From NCBI GenBank assembly GCA_963995525.1, contig OZ023207.1, positions 6,422,163 to 6,486,162 of the forward strand: 64,000 nt of DNA, written 5' to 3'. Source of the DNA: Escarpia spicata (taxonomy: Eukaryota > Annelida > Polychaeta > Sabellida > Siboglinidae). Position numbers and translations under genes: made by a program. The notes beneath the pieces are model-generated. The model saw nothing but the letters and a program-made list of their open reading frames with translations. It had not been told where the DNA came from and made no database searches. This document shows positions 1-11,198 of the stretch, one piece after another. Numbering within the stretch: the first letter of the stretch is position 1; every line of letters begins with the position of its first letter.

Positions 1-336
1 TTGCTTAACTCCTCTTGCCAACAATTCGTCGGCAAAGACACAAAGCCGTGATCCAACGGACTGTGGAGTAGGAGAACTTGTTCTGCCTAAATCATTGCCA
101 CCCCGCAAAACAATTACAATGTCAGGTTGTATCGCCGAAATCTGTGCCATGGCATAGGCATAACATTTGGTTGCCGAAAAGATAGACGGGCCGGCCGCTT
201 GCTTCTACGGCTCGGCCTGCTTTTTGGAGTTCGCAATTAACCCAGGGGAACTAGCGGACTCGACAAACTCGCCCAACCAATATGCATGAGAATGTCCGAT
301 AATAAGTATTTCTAGATCAGAAATCGCAGCCGACAT
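1..336 (-). pseudogene. SGNH/GDSL hydrolase-like fragment with in-frame stop, cut by window edge
   Basis: Read on the minus strand from the ATG at 336-334, one frame runs 112 codons to the window edge with a single stop at 207-205 (codon 44). Residues 11-17 read LIIGHSH, resembling the first conserved block of SGNH hydrolases, where GDS carries the nucleophile serine; here the Asp is His. Residues 71-83 read PDIVIVLRGGNDL, resembling the later block with the conserved GxND. Order and spacing of the two blocks fit the family. SGNH domains are esterase-like and also occur in the first ORF of some CR1-group LINEs, so this may be a retroelement relic rather than a host esterase. The stop and the GDS change argue against activity, although a small intron over the stop cannot be excluded. 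The C-terminal DxxH block would lie outside the window. Confidence 0.5.
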
Positions 337-981
337 GATTACGGCCGACGCCATTTCTGATCATCACAAGACTTCAAGACAAACAAAGGAAAACCAAGAA
401 GGCAAATATTAAACGAGCAATACTCATCTGTAATCGGCGCTCGAACGGTCTTCCTTTCGCATTTTGGTAGACGTCAACGAAGTGTAACTGTGTCTGCGTT
501 TAAATCTAATTGATCTATAGGGTATACAAACAGTTAGAAATCAAGATTTAGAAATATCAGGATATACACGACATGACACACAGATCCCTAACGCGCAAGT
601 GGCGGCTTAACCGGTAATCCAAATCGTAGGCTGGGGCCTAATCCTGGCATGTCATGATTGGCTGAAGGCGCTGGGCGGTTTTATTAAGCCAGACAGCTGG
701 AAGTAATTATCGCCTCAGCCTGTTACCTCACTACCCGCACTAGGCCTGTCCTGGCCATTGCATAAAATACAGTATGCTCTGCGTTCATACCTTCATAAAT
801 GTGACAAATGTTGTTTAATGTTTGTATTATATACATGTGTGACTGAGTAAGTGCATAATTAAATATGCTTATACACGCGCAATCATTACTCACCCTAGCT
901 GTTCAGATAGTCGTGACTAACAGCATATTACGACAGCGTGTCATGTGACGAAACAATATGTCGTGTGAAGACGCGATTCCT
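337..981. other. Intergenic region upstream of the secreted-protein gene
   Basis: No coding frame of note on either strand, no repeat shared with the rest of the window and no palindrome that stands out. The last few hundred bases presumably hold the promoter of the gene that follows. Confidence 0.4.
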
Positions 982-1015
982 TATAAACACATCGTGAACC
1001 TGCTGGCCTTCATCC
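982..1015 (+). promoter_or_regulatory. TATA box and probable initiator of the secreted-protein gene
   Basis: TATAAA lies at 982-987. A pyrimidine-rich TTCATCC initiator-like stretch at 1009-1015 places a start-site A at 1012, 30 bp from the TATA box, which is the classical spacing. This predicts a 5' UTR of about 53 nt before the ATG at 1065. Position and consensus are seen; use as a promoter is inferred. Confidence 0.55.
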
Positions 1016-1064
1016 GTTAGCCTTCTGGTATAGAGAGACGACGGAGACCAACGGACCAAACAAC

Positions 1065-2430
1065 ATGGGAGCAGTGCGTGTGTTTGTCTTCAACGTCTGC
1101 CTTATTGTCAGCATTGCAAACGTTGTACACTCGGGTAAAAAAAGTAAGTTCTTATACACCGCAGTAGTCATTCCTTACAACAGCTCAATGCGCTTTACAT
1201 TGTACTCCATGGCAGACTCTCTGGAAAGCTTTCAGCCACGATGTAATTGATGCGCGAAGACTAGTTGTACACAAATATCCACCGCTTTTGCTATGGCCAG
1301 GTACGTATTTATACAGCTGAGTGAATTGGAATAACGTGGAGTAAACGAATTGCCCAATGTTCGGAAAGTCAGCACAGAAGTCCGATGTTCTAACAATTGC
1401 GCCACTGCGCTTGTTGGGTAAGACCATTCCTAACGCAAGTTGTTTAATGTTGTGATCTTATTATTTGTTAAATGGTTTGATGTTTCATGATTAAGACACT
1501 TATACAACAATGTCAAGATAAATGATGAACGTATTTAATCACTGCCATTGGTGATCGCGGTAATATTGCGATGTTTCAGTGCTGCGGACGGGTGATGCGA
1601 ACCAAGCCTTCTGTGTCGACCTGACGAGCGGCAAAGTCTTTTATTTGCCGCGTAGCACACGCGAAGTGTGCTGGGTGAAGAAGCCGTCGACTGACGCAAA
1701 GCCCTGCTCCATCCGAGGAGTCTTGAAGATCTCGCCTCCACCGTGGGTTATCTTCGCCACTTTCCACATGATCTTCAAAAGTCCATCCGCGTATTCTTTC
1801 AACTTGGGAGATTCGTGGAAAAACGTGGCTAAAGGTAAATATACAACGTGCTTTCTTTGCCTCAGCAGAATACTGTGTGAACATACACCTATGTTGAAAA
1901 CACTGATAACGAAGGTTTTAACATAAATATCACTATTACATACTTAGTCGGTATCAGTAACATGTTTACCTCTGGACTGTTTGCAACATTCGTCGTGTGC
2001 TGCGTCTTCTTTGCCGTTACCTTATTTTTATCATCCATTAATTTGTTAGTGTTATATTTCAGGCGGAGATATACAAGGCTTTACCAACGACGCCGAATTA
2101 TGGGGTTACAATCACCGTCTCTTTGCCTACCGTAACAACAAACAGGGCACGACAAAGATATTTGGCAAAGCTGGGGGAGTTAAGTCGGCCATGATAATCG
2201 TGATAGGTCGACGCAGTATGTATTTAAACAACTACGCCGGGTTTGTATACGGATACAAGAAAGACAAAGGATTGTTTTACTTCGACAACATGTACTTGGG
2301 TCTCAACCGGGTTATTCATAACTATAAGGGGAATCCATACCAACATCGCCAGGGCCGAGGCTTATGTTCAGTGTGCATTTATTTCGGCGGCGCGAGTCCA
2401 TACGCGCCTGGAGAGTTTATGCTAGAATAA
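1065..2430 (+). CDS. Three-exon gene for a 233-residue predicted secreted protein, family not recognised
   Basis: Predicted exons are 1065-1143, 1580-1834 and 2063-2430. Both introns are GT-AG and phase 1 (AAA|GTAAGT donor with TTTCAG acceptor; AAAG|GTAAAT donor with TTTCAG acceptor), and the frame stays open across both joins to TAA. The product begins with a hydrophobic signal-peptide-like segment (residues about 5-22) ending VVHSG. The mature part has five cysteines (about 38, 57, 69, 213, 216) and is rich in Tyr, Gly, Asn and Lys in exon 3, with a CSVC pair near the C-terminus. No membrane segment follows the signal. I do not recognise the family; an extracellular or granule protein is inferred from the signal peptide alone. 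A TATA box 83 bp upstream and an AATAAA at 3021 fit one transcript. Intron 1 carries an antisense SINE. Exon borders are predicted from sequence only. Confidence 0.72.
1195..1430 (-). mobile_element. tRNA-derived SINE copy in intron 1, degenerate
   Basis: Homologous by eye to the SINE at 38382-38637. The shared central part contains ATACAGCTGA, and a box-A-like AGTGGCGCAA reads on the minus strand near 1402-1411. The box B region is missing or degraded. It lies antisense within intron 1 of the secreted-protein gene, so it does not disturb the reading frame. Confidence 0.5.
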
Positions 2431-3794
2431 CAACATGCCACAGAAGTCTACTAAGACATGACAGCAGCTAATTTCAATAACCTCGTTTTTTATGAAAACT
2501 GTATAGTTCGGTGATTAAAATTATGTTTTAATGCTGTAACATATTTTGGTATAAAGCTATGGATTTAAGTTTGCAGGAATAAGCTCCAATAGCGTGTTTT
2601 GTCGACATTGTAGATGTGTCTACAAGTTAAGAAGGTATATTATGACAGTAAATTGCAAAGTGTTTTAGTCATTATTATTTCAAACAAGCCACGTCTATTT
2701 GCGAATGGTTAATGCCAGCTGTTTAATTTTGCTCATAGGCCCATATGTGTTGTGTCTAAACACTCTTATTGTGAGAACTGCAGCAATATTTACCATAAAA
2801 ATTAAGTTTTTTGAATTTGTCGTTGTGAAATGTGAGAGACGCTAGTGATATTAGCCGGTTGTGGCTGTCGGACGTAAACAAATTAAATGATATCACTCGA
2901 GAATGTTGTTTCTGTAATGACATGAATTATAAATTGTTTTAAAACATGAAGATGTTCACGTTACCATTTCTGAAATAATTGTAATTTGAAGATTGTACAA
3001 TTGCTATTTTTATTGTGCGAAATAAAGTGTGACAAATATGTGTGGCACACCTGTATGTGACACCTGTGCGACACATTTGTGCAATACACTTGAATGGTGT
3101 AGTGCAAAAATATCAACTATCTAGAAAGTAAAACATTTTTATAATAATGCAAAAAAATCTAATATTTCATTCGTATGCAAAAGGATCACATATTTTGATA
3201 GTAAAGAATGATATATATACTAATGCAAACATGTTAAACATATTGGTAGTAAGATAATATTTTATTTTTTAAACAAAAGGATATACTGTTTTCATGGTAA
3301 AACAATGTTTTATTTTTCAAAAAATTATCACATTTCTTGTAAGTATAATCAGTGAATACAAGCATTAATTCCCAAGTCCTCTGTAAATGTTCAGAAAAAT
3401 ATGTTGTAAAACAAATGTGCGTCCTGTCACAGATATTTTTTCATAATCAGTGAGATCGTCTTACGTACCCTCGATTATATGTCTGGTACACAGGTAGGTG
3501 GGTACAACATTGGTCATTTACGACATGCATATGACACAGTACCGATTGCTAAAAATGAAATGGATATGTTCTGGTTGCTGAAAATGAAATATATCTACAA
3601 CATATGTTAGATACTGTAAACAGGAAAGTAAAGTGTATGTCCCGGTAAAAAAACATAACACGTAAAAAGGTCATAAAGGTCGATGCAAAGACGAGATCGA
3701 GAAACGAATCGCTCAAGCTAAAACTGGTTTCCACAACATGAAAATCATTCTAACTAAATAAAAAGTGTATTATTTGAAGTGAGAAAATAAACAT
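2431..3794. other. 3' UTR and AT-rich intergenic DNA
   Basis: AT-rich sequence after the TAA of the secreted-protein gene. AATAAA at 3021-3026, followed by a GT-rich stretch (TGTGACAAATATGTGTGG), is the best poly(A) signal and implies a 3' UTR of about 600 nt. Beyond about 3050 I see nothing but AT-rich DNA with short spurious frames. Confidence 0.45.
3021..3026 (+). terminator. Candidate poly(A) signal of the secreted-protein gene
   Basis: Canonical AATAAA followed within 30 bp by a GT-rich downstream element. It is the first canonical hexamer with such a context after the stop codon at 2430. Confidence 0.4.
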
Positions 3795-4000
3795 ACATTA
3801 CAATGCTGCATATAAATATATACCACTATCTTTAGCCAGGTAGTCATTCATACAGCTGAATTAACTGAAGCAACGTAGAGTGAAAGAAGTTGCCCAAAGT
3901 TCGACATGACAGCACAAAATTCGAACCCGGGTTCTCTCGATTGAGAGTCAGAAGCGCTAGAGCCATTGCATGACACGCAATGGTTCTCACCGGAAGTGTG
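3795..4000 (-). mobile_element. tRNA-derived SINE copy, antisense
   Basis: Contains the shared central segment (CATTCATACAGCTGA near 3846) and, on the minus strand, a good box B (GGGTTCGAATTTTG, complement of about 3916-3929). This family recurs at 1195-1430, 17478-17714, 38382-38637 and 58186-58442. Identity is by motif and alignment by eye. Confidence 0.6.
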
Positions 4001-4969
4001 GTTCATACAGGATGTTAGTTGGACGGTAATCAAGCTACCACAACGTTAGGTGTGCCACTGATCAATCTATCTAAAGGCCGTGATACACCGGCACCTTTCG
4101 CCCGACCACATCAGATCAGGTCAAGCCAGACCGAACCAGACTCCCCCTACTGGCGTGTATTCACTACATCGACCGACGCCGACTGAACCATACTCGAATT
4201 AGACGTGACGTCTTAATCACCTAAACATGAAAACTTGACTCAGTCTTTAACGGTCCCCATCACATGCACACGTTTAACGGAACATTTTACTGCAAACACA
4301 TTTACAACAAATGTAAGGCAAGCTTACTAGTACTTCGGTGAATATTCTCCTACGTTAGGGTCTCAGTAGCGCCAACTGATGACGCGAATGTCTGCTAGGA
4401 CAATAATTAGAGTGTGTCGCGTGCGCCCCGACCATAATTCGTGCAAAGTTACTATAAATTAAACAACACTTGATGTCACCCACTTGATTGAAGACGTCGT
4501 TTGCGTCATGAAGGGAAACACCTTGCACACCTTACTTGCCTGACATTATAATAAACGAGTCAACACTGGTGGTAAATAATATTGTATTACGTCAGTGAAG
4601 AAATAAATACCAAATTTTGTTCAAACTTTTTCCAAAAACCTAAATATACTTATTCACAATATGTGTTCTCCGATGTTAACACCAGTCCAAAACCACAATT
4701 TGTCATCAATTTGTCACATATACCTAAACCAGTGACCGGTAAGAGTGCAAACATGAAAAGCGGTATATATGTTTTCCGAAAATACTCGAGAGCAGAATTA
4801 TGTGTCTCTCTATGTCTGTATGACATTGTGTGTAAGTACGTCTATATGTCTGCATGCGTGTCTGTCTGTATGCATGCATGATCGTTAGTTCGTAGAATCT
4901 AACAACATACCACATTTCAAATGTCTGATTTATGGAACTTCAATACATCCATATATTGTTACACGGGAA
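4001..4969. other. Single-copy DNA with no supported gene
   Basis: Short frames occur on both strands (for example 4582-4881), but they show no domain, no splice-site logic and no second copy. Nothing else is seen. Confidence 0.35.
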
Positions 4970-5165
4970 CTCCACCAACGCACTCACACATGCAAGGACA
5001 CATCGACAAACACACACAACACGCTCATGCGCACGCACACGTACACGCGCATAGGTATGCATGTACTCACACACGCGCGCTCGCACGCTCAAACACAAAC
5101 ATATTCTCGTTCGCATGCATACAGTCAAGCACGAATGCACGCAAACACACATCGTCGGAAGGATT
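4970..5165. repeat. Degenerate CA-rich microsatellite
   Basis: Alternating purine-pyrimidine tract of CA, CG and ACGC units with interruptions (cacacacaac, gcgcacgcacac, cacacgcgcgc). The His/Thr- or Cys/Val-rich frames across it are repeat artefacts. Confidence 0.8.
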
Positions 5166-5574
5166 GCATGTGGGCACTAAGTCGTATTTGACATAAACAA
5201 TTAGTCATATCAGTAATGCGTCTGCATCGTCCAAAGCAACCCTAGGATTTTACACATGAGCGTCGAGCAACACTTTGATATACCTCACCACGTTTCACCA
5301 TATGACGAACGAGAGAGGCGTGTTACCTCCGCTGCCGCAAGCCGCAGTCGTGCCGGCTCAGTAAATCAATGTAGTGTTCAAAACGTCCCAGAGAGTTCGG
5401 CATTGTTAGACCACGCAGTTTCATGCTCATTCGTACTTAGACGTATTTCGAAGGATGACAACAAGCTACACCCTTTAAGTATTGTGAAAGCACAGCCTCT
5501 CAGTCGATCACGATTCATGTTGCAATGAAAACGGGACCGTTTTGTAATAACACCAAATCATGTAGAGACAACAG
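5166..5574. other. No supported gene
   Basis: A 90-codon frame (5256-5528, plus) is open but has no recognisable domain or second copy. I do not call it a gene. Confidence 0.3.
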
Positions 5575-5865
5575 ACGATGACCATGACTATGCCCATGAA
5601 GAATATTGACATGAAGAGGACGATGAAGATAATGATGAAGCATATGATGAAGACGACGACTGTGATGATGACCATCGTCATGACGATTATGAGAACGATG
5701 ACGATGACGATGAATATTGCAATGACGATTGTGAATTCACATAGATGGCAATGGTGATGTTGGTGGTGATTATAACGACGATGTGTATAACGAGGATGAT
5801 GATGATAATGAAGATGATGATAACGATGACGAAGTTATTCCATTTGAAGACTTTGATTATTGTAA
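5575..5865. repeat. GAT/GAC/GAA trinucleotide-rich degenerate repeat
   Basis: Long run of GATGA, GACGA and GAAGA units. Its right part (from about 5755) is where similarity to units U2 and U3 begins (30377 and 50177), so the left edge of the segmental duplication falls inside this repeat. Confidence 0.75.
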
Positions 5866-5980
5866 TTATACGGTTTGAGTTAGCAACACATTAACAGCTA
5901 AAAGTCCATTTCACTGACAATTATCTCGACAACATTTAATTATTGTATTTAATCGGATCATTATGTACGACTACAGAGTA

Positions 5981-6015
5981 CCACTCTGTAATCATTGTGT
6001 ATGATTACAGAGTGG
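5981..6015. repeat. Perfect 14-bp inverted repeat with 7-nt loop
   Basis: CCACTCTGTAATCA at 5981-5994 pairs with TGATTACAGAGTGG at 6002-6015. An overlapping alternative arm, TACAGAGT just upstream, can also pair with the left arm. In U2 and U3 the right arm is mutated (TGCTTACATAGTGG), so the perfect stem exists only in U1. It lies close to the left side of the Merlin relic. Confidence 0.7.
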
Positions 6016-6149
6016 CAAAATGTTCTGCATTATTAACACGCAGATTAGCTGTCATTGGCACTGGTCTCGAATGCACACAAGTAGTACCGACAGACGCGTT
6101 CGACGGTTCATGTGCAGCTGTAACTACAAGAATTCTTGTAGGTACGTGC

Positions 6150-6850
6150 CGAAAAGAGTGTGCGGAATTGCCTTCTTAGCTTTCTCTTTGCTCGCATCCA
6201 CAAGTTTTAAATATTTTGTGTGTGGACGTCTGGAGAAAACTGGTCTACGAAGTTATGTTCGTGGATTACAACATCGTGTAGGTACACGCCACCGTTCAGC
6301 TGGTCGAGATTGTGATATGCCGCCCATCCGTCTGTCATCACGTGTGTACCTGGCAAAAGCCACTGCGCAATGATAGGCTGTAGTGTGGCAGCTCTCCTGT
6401 CAGGAACGACTTCCAACCTACACCGGCCACTTTCCCTCTCCAAGGCCCCCAACACCCATTCTCCATCATTAACCCTGCCGCGGTGGTACTTGCGGTGGTA
6501 GAAGTAACCCTCGTCTAGTTCGACAACAATGGGGTTACTATTGTTGTCGAAACCACCATGTAGTTGCGGGTGGTTCCAGATGTCGACAGCACATATGTCA
6601 CGCACGAAATTGTGCCAGTCAATGACAGTGTGGTTAGACAGGTTCAAATGCCACATCCCGTCTGTCATGGCAATCTCAGCTGCCCAACTATGCAACAACC
6701 ACATGATCTTCCCGACCGGTAGGCGATTCTTGAAGAACGAGTTGACGCATAGTCCCCTACGCTCACCGCACATAGAGCATTTTCAGCGGAAACCGTCGAT
6801 GGAATCTATTTTGAATATCAATAAACTCTGATATGGCACCTTGCAAGCGG
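6150..6850 (-). mobile_element. Merlin (IS1016/ISXO2-type) DNA transposon relic, U1 copy
   Basis: The minus-strand frame from the ATG at 6773 to the stop at 6207 encodes the DDE-type core of a Merlin transposase. It shows a CSMCGERR zinc-knuckle-like end, SFFKNRLPVGKIMWL, the first catalytic Asp in VELDEGYF (codon 6515-6513) with RKYHRGR, and the second Asp in MTDGWAAYHNL (codon 6332-6330). At the third catalytic position, normally the Glu just before the conserved NLW-type segment, U1 has TAA (6209-6207). A 7-bp deletion follows. Upstream, the frame DGFR-stop-KCSMC shows a TGA where family members usually have Trp. The element is therefore inactive. Terminal inverted repeats and target duplications could not be fixed by eye, so the limits are approximate. 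Confidence 0.75.
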
Positions 6851-6891
6851 CAACGCAGGGCAAAATGACACTTGGTTTGCAACGACTGCCA

Positions 6892-9800
6892 GAGCTGGGT
6901 GGATTTTGCATTGTCTGGTTGCCAAAATCATGGGCAGAGACCAAAGAAGACGAGTTCACGTTTCGGTGTACGGGGTGTTTGAGGGTAGAATGTCTGATGA
7001 TGTAGGTGTTTAAATAATATAATGACGGAGACGGAGGTGAAACTCAACATGGAAATAGATGGAACAGAAAGGGATGACACGGAGAGAGTTAAGAATACTA
7101 CGACACAGGAGCAGAGTTGTGACACGGAGACTGAAGAAAGGAGACTGAGAGGAGGCAAGGTGACATGTGTGAAGGAACAAGACAATTAGAAGAAGACAGA
7201 GGGACGGAGGAAAAGTTATTGGCAGAGGACAAAACGGGTCGGTGGGGATGTATCAACAGGTGGTCAGACTGTAGAAAATGAGGAGAGACGCGACAGCGAT
7301 ACAGTTAGTGAAGAGGTAGATACCACAAAGGCAGTTGGTAAGACTGTGAAACAGAAGACTGAGAAGAAGACAGATGAATGAAGACAGAGTGTTAAGCAAA
7401 AGAGAGAAAACGTGACAGGTGTGAAGTTTGCAGGGGAGAAAGTGACCGTAGAGAAACAGGTAGGAGGGGAAAAGGGACTGTGTTATTATAGGAGATTTTA
7501 ACCATGGCCATATACAATGGAAATATATACAGAGTATAGGTAGTCAGGACCACAAGCGTTTAGTTTTAGTACAATATATTTTCCTTTCCCAACATGAGCT
7601 AGAACCAACCAGGGGTGAGAATGTGTTAGACATAGTTTTGTCCTCACATAATGAATTAGTTGACAATGTCAAGATATGTGAGCCACTGGGGAGTAGCGAT
7701 CACAACCAGATACATTTTACCATCAAAGTAAAATCAGAAAGGAATAGTAAAAAGCAGTACAGGAGAAATTTCCACAAAGGAAGATATAAGGACAGGAGGA
7801 AATATTTAGCAAAGACAGCCTGGAATAACACTCTGAAGAATAAGACAGCAACAGAATGCTGGAATATCTTAACGAGTGAAATTAAGTGCATCGTCGGTAA
7901 ATCTGATCCTTTGAAAAAAACAAAGGAAACGGTCCAAAAAGAAACACTTATCGAAAGAAGCCATTAGAAATATTAAGTACAAACAAATGAGGTGGAAGTC
8001 ATATAGACGTACTAGAAATGATGAAGACTACAACATTTATAAAGAAGCATTAAACCAAGCAACAGCTGACATTAGAAATTCAAAGAGAGGCTATGAACAA
8101 AAATTAGCTTGTAATATAAAACATGACAGCAAGAGTTTTATGCGTATGTTCTAAGCAAGCAGAAAATTCAAAATAAGGTCGGTCCTCTAAAGAGTAGTGC
8201 TAGAAATATAATATCAGAGGGATTCTTAATGGCAGAAGACGTGAGTGAGTATTTTAGTTCGGAGTTTACCATAGAAGATATTAGTTCACTACCAGTACCA
8301 GAAGCTAAGTTCAAGGGGCAGAATCAAACTATTCAGGACAGTTAATTGTAACCCCGGAAATGGTAACTAAGAACTTTCGGGCTGTTAAGGATAATAAATC
8401 ACCTGAAGTGGATAGGATTCCGCCCAAAATACTATTGGAAATTGTAGAACAAATCAGCATACCGCTTGCAACAGTTTTCAATTTGTCATTAGATGAGGGA
8501 GTTGTTCCTTTAGAATGGAAAGAAGCAAACATTATATCGTTATTTAAAAACGGTTCGAGAAACAAGTCAGGTAACTATAGACCGGTGAGTTTAACATCGA
8601 TGATTTGCAAATTATTAGAGAGATCACACGGTTAATTGTCTTGATAAACATGACTTGTTAAACCCATCTCAACATACATGGTTACCTAAAAGCGAGGTCA
8701 TGCTTAACAAGTATGTTATGTTTGGAAGATATCACTAAGTGGATAGACGAGAGATCACCAGTAGATATCATCTACTTAGATTTTCAAAAAGCTTTCGACA
8801 AAGTGCCACATCAAAGATTACTGCTTAACCTAAAGGCCCATGGCATAGGTAATGGTATAATTAACTGGATAAAAAATAGCTGATTGACAGAAGACAATGG
8901 GTAGTTTTTGTTAGGGAGGCTTCAAACTGGAAATCACTTTTGAATCGGGTACCACAAAGATCAGTACTGGAACCTATATTATTCTTAACATATATAAACG
9001 ATTTGGACGATGATATAACAAGCAAGTTTTTGACATTTGCGGATGATACAAAAGTGATTAGATGGATTAAAAGTGATGGAAATAGACAGCATTTACAAGA
9101 TGGTCGTGACAGGTTAATCAAATAGTCTGAAAAGTGACAAATGTTGTTCAATTTTGGGAAATGTAAATGCCTCCACACAGGGCATGGGAACGAAGATGTA
9201 GAATATGCAATGGGGGTACTGTACTAAGTATTACTATACTACTCCATCCATCTTGCCGAGGAAGGAAAGATGAAGGAGGAGAAGAAAACTGAGCTGAACA
9301 TGTCAAAGAAGAAGGCAGCCACCAAGTACAAAGCTAAGGAAGCAGTTGAGCTGGCAACGAAGAAAGCTAGAATGGCCCATCAACGGGCTGTTTTGACAAA
9401 GCTGGCCAAGGAGAAAGCTGCCCTTCAGCCAACTCGGGTTCAGCCCAGAAAATATCATTAACAAGTGAGTTAGTACTATGACAAAGTGTGCGTGAGTCCG
9501 TGTGCTTTTTATTATTGGAAATGTTAAGATTTTCTATTTAGTATTGCTCAAAATACACCATATGCCGTCTACAATAAAAAAAAATATCTGAGGAGTCCCC
9601 TCTCCACCCCCCCCCCCCAGTTAGATGAGACAGTCCTCTCGGGCTGAAATGTGGGCCACAGCAAAATTTCCGGTTTTTTCTCTGAATGTCACTCTCATCC
9701 CTGATGTAGATAGAAGGGTTGGACTCTCGATAAGCCAAAGGGCTTCCTTGTCCACCTGCCATCTAGAGTTAATTCTCTGGATGGCAATCTTGTTAAATCT

Positions 9801-10499
9801 TGTTAAAGAAGAAAAGGTCTTAGGGTTAACCATTGGTGCTGATATGGAGGTTTCAGAGCAGTGCGGAAATGCAGCTTCAAAGGGAAATCAAATCCTTGGA
9901 TTAATTAGGCGAAATATAGCGTATAAGGAAAAAGAACTAATGATACAGCTGTACAAAACATTAGTTAGGCCTCATTTAGAATATTGTATACAAGCATGGG
10001 GCCATATCGTAGGAAGGACATTGACATGCTAAAAAGATTACGGAGGACAGCGACTAAAATGATACAAAAACTTAGGGATCTTAGTTATGAAAAACGCCTA
10101 AGTGAATGTGGTTTAACAATACTAGACACCAGGAGATTGAGAGTAAATCAGATAGAAGTGTTTAAAATATTGAATGGTTATGAACGTATTGATAGAAATA
10201 TTTTTTTCTCACTTAAGTAATATAGACTGACTGGAGGACATGAAGCTACATTAGTAAAGTAGCAGTGTAGACTAGATATAAGAAAGTTATCATTTACACA
10301 AAGGACTGTAAATGAATGGAACAAATTGTCTGCTGAATGTGTGGGTGCTAGTAGTATGTATATGTTTAAAAATAAAATCGACACATACTTCAGAAGGGCG
10401 GGTACATGTAGATTAAAGGATTGGACTTTCGATAAGCCAAAGGGCTTCCTTGTCCACCTGCCATATATAGTTAATCCTCTGAGTGGCAATCTTGTTACA
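6892..10499 (+). mobile_element. CR1-type non-LTR retrotransposon, internally deleted and mutated, U1 copy
   Basis: Pieces in order: an ORF1 start with a Cys-rich FRCTGCLRVECL segment (about 6892-7010), a charged ORF1 linker, then an abrupt join (about 7480) into the endonuclease end (GDFNHG, SSDHNQ), the linker, and reverse transcriptase fragments. The RT shows the YRPVSLTS finger block (8575), DFQKAFDKVPHQR (8779), FADDT as the catalytic box (9036-9050), LVRPHLEYCIQAWG in the thumb (about 9961) and a C-terminal NEWNKLS segment. Stops and frameshifts break every domain. The RPHLEYC and NxWN signatures point to the CR1 group. The 3' end is placed at about 10499 because an independent copy of the same tail inside the element (9702-9805) stops at the same point. 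A 558-bp insertion interrupts it. Confidence 0.8.
9232..9805 (+). mobile_element. U1-only ~560-bp chimeric insertion: Lys/Ala-rich coding end plus CR1 tail
   Basis: Absent from U2 and U3, where AAGTATTAC continues directly into the CR1 sequence. The insert holds a frame open from about 9237 to TAA at 9459-9461. It encodes a Lys/Ala-rich, probably helical C-terminus (AATKYKAKEAVELATKKARM, ending VQPRKYH). About 240 bp of unidentified DNA with a short poly-C run (9607-9618) follows, then about 100 bp (9702-9805) matching the CR1 3' tail and ending in two TCTTGTTAAA units. A reverse transcript chimera is one reading; the source gene is not recognised. Target duplications are not clear. Confidence 0.5.
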
Positions 10500-11198
10500 A
10501 TGATCGGTGGGGGAACAGTAGCAATTTGTGTGACTGTATTGACCCTGGGGTTAGGGCAGCCATTTGGTCCCGAATTGTGCCTGGTTGGACAGTCTGCCAA
10601 TATCAAGCTACGATGTGGATTGAAACAAAAATAACGAACACAATATGGCATTTCAAAATGTATGGATGCATAAATAATAATCAATACTACATGTCAGAAT
10701 TGTTTCCATTTAAACAAAACCTGTTAAAAAGACGCCACTTTACATAAGATCTCGCCATGTTAAACACAACTAAAGCTAGATATCGGGCGTAACCGTACAA
10801 AATGGCCAAGTATCAATTGAAAAATATGGGTAGAATTGTGTATCTCATGGAACTATAGTTACAGTGCGTTACGTCGATAAGATTGTTTACCTTGGCATAA
10901 TATATTAAAATTTTGAATATCCAAGGAGGTAGGTAAATGTTTAAAGATGGAAATCCTGTTTTGGTTGTTTTTAGGCTATTCTAGCAAGAATTAGGCCCCT
11001 TTGCTTGCAAAATTATACATATCCTGAAAGACCTCGTTGATATGAATGCAATGATGTGTATAACTTATATGTCAGATCACAAATGATGAAATTATAGGAA
11101 ATAATACAATATGGAAAGTTAAAAACTGTCATACTTTTTGGAGATTGGCCCGTAAACAAAATTGCAATTAATAAAACAATGAATTGATCATAATATAA
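10500..11198. other. AT-rich DNA shared by all units, no gene seen
   Basis: Collinear with 34576-35276 and 54378-55076. Short frames exist, but the three copies differ by ordinary substitutions and indels with no coding pattern. Confidence 0.4.

Noticed and set aside
4582..4881. 99-codon open frame
   Set aside because: Composition follows AT- and GT-rich DNA; nothing recognisable.
4921..5196. His/Thr-rich and Cys/Arg-rich frames across the CA repeat
   Set aside because: Low-complexity artefact.
5256..5528. 90-codon open frame
   Set aside because: No domain, no second copy, no splice or promoter support.
6207..6773. Domesticated Merlin transposase
   Set aside because: Shared stop upstream, loss of the third catalytic residue and frame breaks in U1; no sign of selection.
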